A model generated the notes under the pieces. It was not told the DNA's origin, searched no databases, and saw nothing but the letters and a program-made list of their open reading frames with translations. Made by a program: the position numbers and the translations under genes. A stretch of 8,585 nucleotides of DNA from Gemmatimonadaceae bacterium (GTDB taxonomy: Bacteria > Gemmatimonadota > Gemmatimonadetes > Gemmatimonadales > Gemmatimonadaceae): the NCBI GenBank assembly GCA_025357975.1, contig JANYKY010000216.1, positions 1 to 8,585 of the forward strand, in the 5' to 3' direction. Shown here piece after piece: positions 1 through 6,088 of the stretch; within the stretch, counting starts at the first letter, position 1, and each line of letters opens with the position of its first letter.

Positions 1-238
1 GCGCGATCGACACAGCGGGCAGCTGCTTGTCTCGCATCTCTGCGGTGATGATGCGTTCCAGATAAGTCGCGACTTCCGCATAGGCGGGGTCTGCGGCCAC
101 CGTTGCTGGACGCAGATCACTGGTCTGTGCTGAGACGCATAGCGGACGGGCAAGCAGCAACGCCGCCGCGATCGCTCGCGGCAGAGCGTTTCCGGTCGCA
201 CCGAAGCGGGTGCGGGGATGGCAGCGTGGAATGATCAA
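1..238 (-). CDS. N-terminus of an exported protein, probable second S12-type serine hydrolase (3'-truncated by the window edge)
   Basis: Seventy-nine codons are visible from a TTG at 238-236 to the window edge with no stop. The start is supported by AGAGG (251-247) with eight bases of spacing, and there is no in-frame ATG or GTG ahead of the signal peptide. Residues 1-37 form a signal peptide: Arg-rich n-region, hydrophobic AIAAALLLA (22-30), and cleavage at VSA|Q (37/38). After a short linker, YAEVATYLERIITAEMRDKQ (53-72) and LPAVSIA (73-79) match the first helix and strand that open class C beta-lactamase-like hydrolases. The corresponding part of the preceding gene reads LPALDRYV...HVPGLAIAVV. 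The catalytic SxxK would lie beyond the window, so activity cannot be judged. The gene starts 22 bases after the fusion gene's stop and very likely belongs to the same transcript. The export call is firm, and the family call rests on a short N-terminal similarity. Confidence 0.7.
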   Translation of the reverse strand, partial: MIIPRCHPRTRFGATGNALPRAIAAALLLARPLCVSAQTSDLRPATVAADPAYAEVATYLERIITAEMRDKQLPAVSIA

Positions 239-246
239 CGAGGACG

Positions 247-251
247 CCTCT
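247..251 (-). promoter_or_regulatory. Ribosome binding site deciding the TTG start of the last gene
   Basis: AGAGG on the minus strand sits eight bases before the TTG at 238. It lies inside the 22-base gap after the fusion hydrolase stop. It is the main reason for choosing TTG as the start, since no ATG or GTG is available in that frame. Confidence 0.6.
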
Positions 252-260
252 GACCAGGGC

Positions 261-2708
261 TTATTTGAGGCGCTGCGCGAGCCAATCGACAATTACGCCG
301 ACAGCCCGGGGATCCACTGTGACGGGAGTAGGCAGTTTTGCATAGCCTGGCGGAAAACCGTCGGCATCTACAACGAAAAGATGATCCAGGCCGGGCAGAA
401 CTTTCGCAGTGACGTCTCGATTGCCCGACTTGCGAAAGGCTGCCGCCCATTCAGGCACCTGCTTCGGATCAGCCTGTTGATCGTTCGCTCCCGTAAGTAT
501 CAGAACTGCGGGCTTGCTCAGTTGCCGTGCGGTTGCTGAAGGGTCGTACTTGAGAAAGAAATCCATCCAGGGATCAGCGGCTGCAAGCTTGTCCATTGTC
601 GCCGGAATAGTCAGCGTGGCGGAATCTTTCTGCTTTTGTGTGAAGTCGGCGTTGTGGTTGATGAGATTGGCAAGCTGAGCTGCGAGTGTGCCTCGACCCG
701 GCCGTGCAATTCCAGCCAGCAACACAATCGCGCGCAAGTCCGGTTCCTTCGCAGCCACTATCGGGGCGATTAGCGCTCCTTCGCTGTGGCCCAGCACTGC
801 CAACCGGTGCGGGTCGATTTCGGGCCGTGTGCGGAGATACGCAAGGCCAGCGCGAATGTCTTCACCGAAGTCTGCACTGGTTGCGCCCTTGAAAGTTCCC
901 GTCGACGCCCCGACTCCTCGATCATCCATTCGCAATACAGCGATGCCGCGACGTCCGAGCGAATCGGCATACTGTCGGAACGGTCGATAGCCCTCGAGGG
1001 TGATGAACTCGTCGCGATCCTGAGGGCCAGATCCGGTTATCGTCACGACTGCACCCACTCTATGCTTATCGCTGGCGATCTTCGGGATTGTAAGAGTTCC
1101 GGCGAGGGTATGACCCATCGGCGTCTGCACACTCACTGCGACCGCCGTGTACGGTGCATCGGCGGGAGCTGAATACAGATCCACAACCGACGCGACACGA
1201 GGCGCGGCGGCTGCGGCCGCCTGGCGGATGAAGCTCACGCCAAGAGCGCTGACGGACTGGACGTTGCCGCGGCCATCCTGCACGAACGAAAGCGCGACAG
1301 ACTGCTGCTGCGAAGGTGTCAGGACGTTGCGAAAAACATCGTAGTCGACGTGCTCGAGATCGCCGAGGTCGGCCCTGCCGAATCGCGCGTGAAGCACGCC
1401 GCCCGCAGACGTCACTTCAATATTTCCATAAGTGGAGTCAACGTACACACCAACATATTTCTCGACCGCAAGCGAAGGGTGCGGTGTCGGGGGCTGCTGA
1501 GATGCCGGGCGCTGAGTGAGGCGAGCCGCGAAAAGATTCTTCACGTCGGCGCTCCAATCGCGCGCAGGCGCACCGGTAAAAACGTCGAACGCTTTGTACA
1601 TCAGCGCATGGCGTAATTCTGCATGGTCGAGATTCTCGAGCACGTATACTCCAACGCGTTCCGATGGCAACAACCCGATGATCGCACTCATTCCATCGAT
1701 ACTTCCGGTATGCATCCACACGGTGTGGCCGCGGTAGTCCTGCACGAACCACCCAAGCGCATAACTGAAGGTATTTGGATTCGCCAGACTGAGAGCAGGG
1801 TATTCATCCATCGGCGCACGGATCTGCGGCGCGATCAGCTCCTTGAATGTCGCAACCGAAATGAGCCGCTTGTTGCCGACGCGCCCGCTGTCGAGAACAA
1901 AGCGCATCCATTTCGACATGTCCGATACGCTCGACCACACCGACCCGGCCGGCGCGATGTTATCAGTGCTTCGCCTTGGAACAACTCGAATCGTATCGTG
2001 CGACTCGGCGTGCGGTATTGCCACATTGGGCTTTCCATCGAGCTGCGCTACGAGCGGAATGCTCTCCGTCATCCCTAGCGGATCGAAAATGCGCGTCTGC
2101 ACGAACGTCGCCCACGGCATGCCGGACACTCGCTCGACGATGTACCCTCCCATCGCATACACAACGTTCTGATAATCCCATTCCGATCGGAATGAGTGCG
2201 ATGGCTGAACGTATCGCAGACGACGTATCATCTCCGCCTGGGAATAGTCATTTCCCGATAATGCCCACATCAGATCGGTCGACCCGAGTCCGCTGCGATG
2301 CGTCAGCAAATCGCGAACGGTGAGCTCACGCGTGGCGTAGGGGTCGTAGAGTCGGAACTCGGGCAGAATGTCGATGACCTTTTCATCCCAGTGGAGCTTT
2401 CCCTCATCCACCAGCATGGCGAGGGCGGCGGAAGTCATGGCCTTAGTGGTAGACCCGATCGCAAAACGGGTGTGCTCGTTAACAACACCCGGCTTCCCCA
2501 TTTCAATTACACCGTAGCCTTTTGCGAACACGAGTGAATCGTTTTTGACGACCGCAATGGCGAGTCCTGGAACGTGCCAGTCGCGCGCGGCTGCGGCGAC
2601 GTACCGGTCGAGCGCAGGAAGGTCAGGCGATTGCTGCGCCTCTAGTGATCCTGCCGCGATTGCAGCGGGAAATACACCCAGGATCAGTGCTGTGCCAACT
2701 GAACGCAT
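261..2708 (-). CDS. Secreted fusion: S12/class C beta-lactamase-like serine hydrolase plus alpha/beta hydrolase
   Basis: The protein has 815 residues from the ATG at 2708. I prefer this start because AGAGGT (2724-2719) lies ten bases upstream and it gives a clean signal peptide (hydrophobic 5-20, cleavage near LEA|QQ at 24). The in-frame ATG at 2744 would add 12 residues, lacks a clear ribosome site, but abuts the upstream stop. Domain 1 (about 28-390) is a penicillin-binding/beta-lactamase-like serine hydrolase with S86-T-T-K89 (nucleophile and general base), Y179-Q-N181 and H333-T-G335, all three motifs present. Residues about 410-495 resemble the DUF3471 domain that often follows it. A six-Ala linker (497-502) leads to domain 2 (about 518-815), an alpha/beta hydrolase with TGSGPQDRDE (558-567, oxyanion region), G640-H-S642-E-G644, and probable Asp743 and His776 completing the triad. 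Likely substrates are peptides, D-amino-acid derivatives or esters, and real antibiotic resistance is not implied. It is second in the hydrolase run, and the next gene begins 22 bases after its stop. Confidence 0.92.
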   Translation of the reverse strand: MRSVGTALILGVFPAAIAAGSLEAQQSPDLPALDRYVAAAARDWHVPGLAIAVVKNDSLVFAKGYGVIEMGKPGVVNEHTRFAIGSTTKAMTSAALAMLVDEGKLHWDEKVIDILPEFRLYDPYATRELTVRDLLTHRSGLGSTDLMWALSGNDYSQAEMIRRLRYVQPSHSFRSEWDYQNVVYAMGGYIVERVSGMPWATFVQTRIFDPLGMTESIPLVAQLDGKPNVAIPHAESHDTIRVVPRRSTDNIAPAGSVWSSVSDMSKWMRFVLDSGRVGNKRLISVATFKELIAPQIRAPMDEYPALSLANPNTFSYALGWFVQDYRGHTVWMHTGSIDGMSAIIGLLPSERVGVYVLENLDHAELRHALMYKAFDVFTGAPARDWSADVKNLFAARLTQRPASQQPPTPHPSLAVEKYVGVYVDSTYGNIEVTSAGGVLHARFGRADLGDLEHVDYDVFRNVLTPSQQQSVALSFVQDGRGNVQSVSALGVSFIRQAAAAAAPRVASVVDLYSAPADAPYTAVAVSVQTPMGHTLAGTLTIPKIASDKHRVGAVVTITGSGPQDRDEFITLEGYRPFRQYADSLGRRGIAVLRMDDRGVGASTGTFKGATSADFGEDIRAGLAYLRTRPEIDPHRLAVLGHSEGALIAPIVAAKEPDLRAIVLLAGIARPGRGTLAAQLANLINHNADFTQKQKDSATLTIPATMDKLAAADPWMDFFLKYDPSATARQLSKPAVLILTGANDQQADPKQVPEWAAAFRKSGNRDVTAKVLPGLDHLFVVDADGFPPGYAKLPTPVTVDPRAVGVIVDWLAQRLK

Positions 2709-2718
2709 GACGGATGTT

Positions 2719-2724
2719 ACCTCT
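2719..2724 (-). promoter_or_regulatory. Ribosome binding site favouring the internal ATG of the fusion hydrolase
   Basis: AGAGGT on the minus strand lies ten bases before the ATG at 2708 and inside the short overlap created if the ATG at 2744 were used. The upstream ATG has no comparable purine-rich site before it, so this supports the shorter form with its cleaner signal peptide. Confidence 0.5.
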
Positions 2725-2744
2725 AAGAGTTTAGGCAAGGTCAT

Positions 2745-4523
2745 TCACTGCATCGAGCCATTTGTGTCGCGCCACGCTGGTCCATGTACCACACGTCCGG
2801 GTTTTGCGCCCGTGTGGCGACCATCGCGAACCACTTCCACTCCGTTCACGAACACGTACTGGATGCCGGTGGACAGCTGATGCGGTTTTTCGTAGGTGCT
2901 GTGATCCTTGATTGTCGCAGCGTTGAAAACCACAACGTCTGCGTACATGCCGGCGCGGAGAAGCCCGCGATCACGGATGAGAAGCCTGTCGGCGACCGCT
3001 CCGCTCATTTTCCGGACTGCGTCCTCGAGAGTGATGATTCCCTCGTCGCGCACATACTGTCCAAGAATCTTCGGGTACGTTGCATACGATCTCGGATGGA
3101 CGAGATACTTGGTGCTATCGGGGTCGGGACCCGTCGCATCAGTACCGATCTTAATCCACGGCTGCTTGAGCTGAAGCCGAACATTGGCCTCGCTCATGAG
3201 GAAATACAACGTTCCGATATCGCTGTGCTCGGCCACCAGAAGGTCCATGACGGTGTCGAGCCAATCCGTTCCTTTTGCGGCGCCAATCTCGGAAAGACGG
3301 TGGTTGGACCACTTCACGTAGGTGGGTGAGCTGAGCGCCGTGACCAGAACTCCCTCTGGTGTAGCCAGCTCGCATAGACTTTCCCAGTGGCTCGTCGGGT
3401 GCGCCACTTCAGCGCGAATCTTTGCGCGCATTGCCGGATTCGCGAGGTTTTCGAGAAGCTTGCCGTCAGCCGAGGCGCTGGGAGGAAGACACGCTGCGAG
3501 CCCGGTGCCACCCGCGGTGAAGGGATACATGTTCGCCTGCACGTCGAGGCCGGCTGCGCGCGCCGAATCGATCTTCGCGATCATCGCCGGGGCCTTGATC
3601 CAGTTACGCTTTCCCGCTGCTTTGAGATGATAAATCTCGACGGGAACGCCACCCTCTTTGCCGATTCGAATCGCCTCGTCCATCCCCTCGAGAAGCTGAT
3701 CAGCTTCAGAACGCATGTGAGTGATGTAGACGCCGCCGTAAGGCGCCATCGCTTTCGCGATCTCGATCAGCTCTTCTGTGCTCGCAAAGTTACCAGGCGG
3801 ATATATCAGTGCCGACCCGAGCCCGAATGCACCGTCTTCCATTGCGCGTCGCATTGCATTCCGCATGGAATCGAGCGGAGCCCCAGTCGCGGCGCCCATG
3901 TGCATTCCCATTCCGTATTCGCGAAGCGAGCTCGCACCGACGAACGATCCGACGTTCGGAGAAATGCCATGTGCCTGCATCGCTCGGAGCCACGCGTCAA
4001 ACCCATGCGGGCCCACAAAACGCTTCTCCGAAGCAATGTCCGCCGTATCAGTGCGCGGAAAGTCAGATAACGTCAATTCGCTGGCTGGCGCCGCTGTGTA
4101 CGCCTCGCCGAGGATTTCGGTGGTAACTCCCTGTGTGAGTTTTCCTACGTCGCGGCCGTCTCCACGCAGAAACTCACCGCCCGACTGTCCCTGTATGTCG
4201 ATGAAGCCCGGCGCTATAACCAGGCCGGTCGCGTCGATATGCTGCCGTGCGGGTGCGCTTGACAGCTCATTCCGACGGGAAATCGAGACGATGCGATCGC
4301 CGCGTATTCCGACGTCGCCAAAGAACCATGCGTTGCCGGTGCCGTCGACGATTTTTCCATTCGTGATGACAACGTCGTACTGCTGTTCGGAAAGCGGGGA
4401 AGCAGCACGGCTCCCGGCGGGTGCACTCGCACACGCGCCGCATCCCGCAATTATCAGGATTGCGCGAGCGAGGTTGAAGCTTTGCCGGTGAGAGGCAACG
4501 AAGCCACTGTACAGGGGTCGCAT
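2745..4523 (-). CDS. D-aminoacylase-like amidohydrolase (N-acyl-D-amino-acid deacylase family), lipoprotein, QxQ variant
   Basis: This 592-residue protein is a member of the amidohydrolase superfamily related to enzymes that release D-amino acids from N-acyl-D-amino acids. The beta-sandwich start is YDVVITNGKIVDGTGNAWFFGDVGI (49-73), where related proteins carry the same block. The barrel follows with APGFIDI (104-110), TQGVTTEILGE (130-140), YITHMRSEAD (266-275), VEIYHLKAAGK (295-305) and KIGTDA (458-463). C-terminal family segments include HPRSYATYP (476-484) and ADVVVFN (528-534). Likely catalytic residues are His269, His299 and Asp462. The metal motif HxH after GFID is replaced by Gln111-Gly-Gln113, and Glu140 takes the place of the usual Cys. 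A hydrophobic segment ending IAGC (25-28) is a good lipobox, so the mature protein is probably membrane-anchored. The start is supported by GAGGT five bases upstream. The stop directly abuts the ATG at 2744, so it is cotranscribed with the next gene. A peptidase or other amidase role is possible. Confidence 0.88.
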   Translation of the reverse strand: MRPLYSGFVASHRQSFNLARAILIIAGCGACASAPAGSRAASPLSEQQYDVVITNGKIVDGTGNAWFFGDVGIRGDRIVSISRRNELSSAPARQHIDATGLVIAPGFIDIQGQSGGEFLRGDGRDVGKLTQGVTTEILGEAYTAAPASELTLSDFPRTDTADIASEKRFVGPHGFDAWLRAMQAHGISPNVGSFVGASSLREYGMGMHMGAATGAPLDSMRNAMRRAMEDGAFGLGSALIYPPGNFASTEELIEIAKAMAPYGGVYITHMRSEADQLLEGMDEAIRIGKEGGVPVEIYHLKAAGKRNWIKAPAMIAKIDSARAAGLDVQANMYPFTAGGTGLAACLPPSASADGKLLENLANPAMRAKIRAEVAHPTSHWESLCELATPEGVLVTALSSPTYVKWSNHRLSEIGAAKGTDWLDTVMDLLVAEHSDIGTLYFLMSEANVRLQLKQPWIKIGTDATGPDPDSTKYLVHPRSYATYPKILGQYVRDEGIITLEDAVRKMSGAVADRLLIRDRGLLRAGMYADVVVFNAATIKDHSTYEKPHQLSTGIQYVFVNGVEVVRDGRHTGAKPGRVVHGPAWRDTNGSMQ

Positions 4524-4696
4524 CTGAAACCTCGGCGAGCGGGTGGGGGAGGACTCATGGCGGAGCGAAGGCAGCGCTTAAACATACGGCAAGGTTTGGT
4601 ATACCGCATCAGTAGACCAGAATGTTAAGTGGTGTCCCGATCTCGGTAGCCCATACGCCGTGCCCGTCCCGATCCCCGTGGCACGCGAGTCCCATG
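4524..4696 (-). promoter_or_regulatory. Leader region upstream of the hydrolase genes, with a tentative promoter
   Basis: These 173 non-coding bases lie between the terminator and the amidohydrolase start, and a promoter for the three hydrolase genes is expected here. The best sigma70-like candidate on the minus strand is TTAACA (4628-4623, one mismatch to TTGACA) followed after 19 bases by TATACC (4603-4598, four of six matches). The spacer is long and the match imperfect, so this is only a candidate. TATACC overlaps the palindrome GGTATACC (4598-4605). An alternative further downstream is TATGTTTA (4586-4579), which resembles the Bacteroidota -7 element TAnnTTTG but has no matching -33 element. 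Just before the gene, GAGGT (4533-4529) lies five bases from the ATG at 4523 and is a good ribosome binding site. Confidence 0.4.
4634..4674. repeat. Pair of 9-bp direct repeats, 32-bp period
   Basis: GTCCCGATC occurs at 4634-4642 and again at 4666-4674 on the plus strand, 32 bases start to start (about three helical turns). It sits upstream of the tentative -35 element of the hydrolase genes. The position and helical phasing would suit an activator or repressor site. Two short copies in a GC-rich region can also arise by chance, so this is a weak regulatory call on a real sequence repeat. Confidence 0.35.
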
Positions 4697-4728
4697 AAAA
4701 AAGGGCCCGGCCTTTCGGACGGGCCCTT
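4697..4728 (-). terminator. Rho-independent terminator after the susCD pair
   Basis: Read on the minus strand, the sequence AAGGGCCCG (4728-4720) pairs perfectly with CGGGCCCTT (4709-4701). This gives a 9-bp GC-rich stem, with two further C-G pairs possible inside the 10-base loop. The 3' arm runs into six consecutive T residues (4702-4697), the classic intrinsic terminator arrangement. It lies 24 bases beyond the SusD stop. The plus-strand side is followed by only a weak T-rich stretch (cttcttg), so termination should act mainly on the minus-strand transcript. It implies that the hydrolase genes need their own promoter or read-through. Confidence 0.9.
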
Positions 4729-4752
4729 CTTGTCGAGATCCTGCCTTGCCGG

Positions 4753-6087
4753 CTAGAGATGGGAAAGGGTGGGATTATTCGTTCTTTCCACATCTGGAAG
4801 CGGGAAGCAAGACTGTGCGTCGTACGTCCCACCATTTACGTACGGTGTTCCCGGCGCCGGGCTCGGAGCCAGATTGAGGCGGCGAAGATCCCCGAGCCGG
4901 TGGCCTTCCAGGAAAAACTCCCGGCGGCGCTCTTCCACGATCTGCGCCAGAACGATGGCCTTCGTTGGAGAAGCCGGGCTGAAAGCCGGCTGTCCGTTGG
5001 CTGTCTCGAGCGTGTTGATGATAGCAATGGCGCCCGCGAAGTTGCCGGTATTGGCGAAATTTTCGGCAATGATCAGTTGGGCTTCGGAATACTTGGCCAG
5101 TGTTTGAGGGGCCGTTGCCGACGCGTCTTTATTGGGAAAGACGATCAACGTCTTGTTGTCGGAGCCAAGTTTTCCGGTCGATGTTACCGCGATCCGCGGG
5201 TCACTCGTGGCCGCGTACGCGGCCTGAATCACGCTCTCGACAGACGAATAATTTGAAAGCTGAGTATGGATGAACACGAGGTTCCGGCGTCTCGGATCAA
5301 TCGCGTCATGGCCGATGCTGACGTTGAATCCGGGCGGAATCAATGCTGCGTCCGTAGCGGCCGCGGCTGAGTTTCCCTGGTCCAGCTCGGTTCGCGCGCG
5401 GCCCAGCAGCGCAAGGTTGAGGGTCTGCGTATCACCTGCCCTCGTCGCGGCAGCAACCGCTGTATCAAATCGGCTCTTGGCCTCCGCAAATAGCTGCGCG
5501 TCGGTTAGCTCGGGTCCAAGGTTGATGGCCGCTGAGCACGATCCTTCGCCGAGAAGAACCAGGCTGTAGCCGGCATAGGCCGACGCGACCCCGATCAGCT
5601 TGGAACGGTTGGGCACCTGCGCGTCGGTCCATCCCTCGAGATGGGAGATTGCGGTGTCGTTCGACGCGCGCGCTGCTGCAAGCGGTGTGTACGCGCCCGG
5701 TTGCTGGGTCGCGGTACAGGTAGCCGTCCCGTAAGGGGAGCCGGGCGTAATCGAGCGACGGTCGAGGTCGAAGTTCGCCGTATTCGAGATCGCGTTGGCA
5801 AGCTCGTCCGTGAACAGCCCGCTCGTAACGATGTATTGGTTGTACGCACACTCGAAATCACCCTGTGCGCTATTGACGATCAGCTGTGCGTTTCCTGGAG
5901 TAAAGACGATCCCCGAGCTGAGCTGTCCAGGGTTCGACTGTTGCAGGCTGGTTATTTCGGTACAGGCCACAGTCCCGGCCAGTATCGCCATCAGGGACAA
6001 GGTCGCCAATTGGGCTGCTGAACGTCGCAAGTTCTGCGAGGCGCGTCCCCCGGTGGGAGCGCAGCTGTTTTGAGTAAGATTTTGCAT
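4753..6087 (-). CDS. RagB/SusD-family nutrient-binding outer membrane lipoprotein
   Basis: The 444-residue protein is the predicted surface lid that binds substrate for the adjacent SusC. Family evidence is strongest at the C-terminus: EERRREFFLEGHR (385-397) followed by LGDLRRL is the SusD signature helix, and CFPLPDVERTNNP (427-439) is the usual closing segment. The middle (about 165-245) is alpha-helical and Ala-rich, consistent with the TPR-like fold. The N-terminus has Arg residues (21-22), a hydrophobic stretch (about 26-38) and TVAC ending at Cys42. This is a slightly imperfect lipobox (Thr at -3) but fits a lipoprotein. At 444 residues it is shorter than many Bacteroidota SusD proteins, which are often near 500 or more. 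It starts one base after the SusC stop (TGA-C-ATG) with no evident Shine-Dalgarno site, so translational coupling is likely. A terminator follows 24 bases after its stop. Confidence 0.93.
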   Translation of the reverse strand: MQNLTQNSCAPTGGRASQNLRRSAAQLATLSLMAILAGTVACTEITSLQQSNPGQLSSGIVFTPGNAQLIVNSAQGDFECAYNQYIVTSGLFTDELANAISNTANFDLDRRSITPGSPYGTATCTATQQPGAYTPLAAARASNDTAISHLEGWTDAQVPNRSKLIGVASAYAGYSLVLLGEGSCSAAINLGPELTDAQLFAEAKSRFDTAVAAATRAGDTQTLNLALLGRARTELDQGNSAAAATDAALIPPGFNVSIGHDAIDPRRRNLVFIHTQLSNYSSVESVIQAAYAATSDPRIAVTSTGKLGSDNKTLIVFPNKDASATAPQTLAKYSEAQLIIAENFANTGNFAGAIAIINTLETANGQPAFSPASPTKAIVLAQIVEERRREFFLEGHRLGDLRRLNLAPSPAPGTPYVNGGTYDAQSCFPLPDVERTNNPTLSHL

Positions 6088-6088
6088 G

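Noticed and set aside
261..2708. Antibiotic-resistance beta-lactamase
   Set aside because: The SxxK/YxN/HTG motifs are shared by D-aminopeptidases, esterases and DD-peptidases. The fusion architecture and the neighbours do not point to a resistance enzyme.
3387..4491. Long plus-strand open frames (3387-4070 and 3778-4491) opposite the amidohydrolase
   Set aside because: They overlap a well-supported minus-strand gene across its catalytic motifs. Their translations are Arg/Cys/His-rich with no recognisable domain, typical of antisense frames in GC-rich coding DNA.
4556..4558. ATG at 4558 as an upstream start for the amidohydrolase
   Set aside because: It is out of frame with the gene (35 bases from 4523), and the ATG at 4523 already has a well-placed ribosome binding site.
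4660..5256. Plus-strand frame of 198 residues spanning the terminator and the SusD C-terminus
   Set aside because: It runs straight through the terminator hairpin and antisense to the conserved SusD signature. It has low-complexity Arg-rich composition and no family resemblance.
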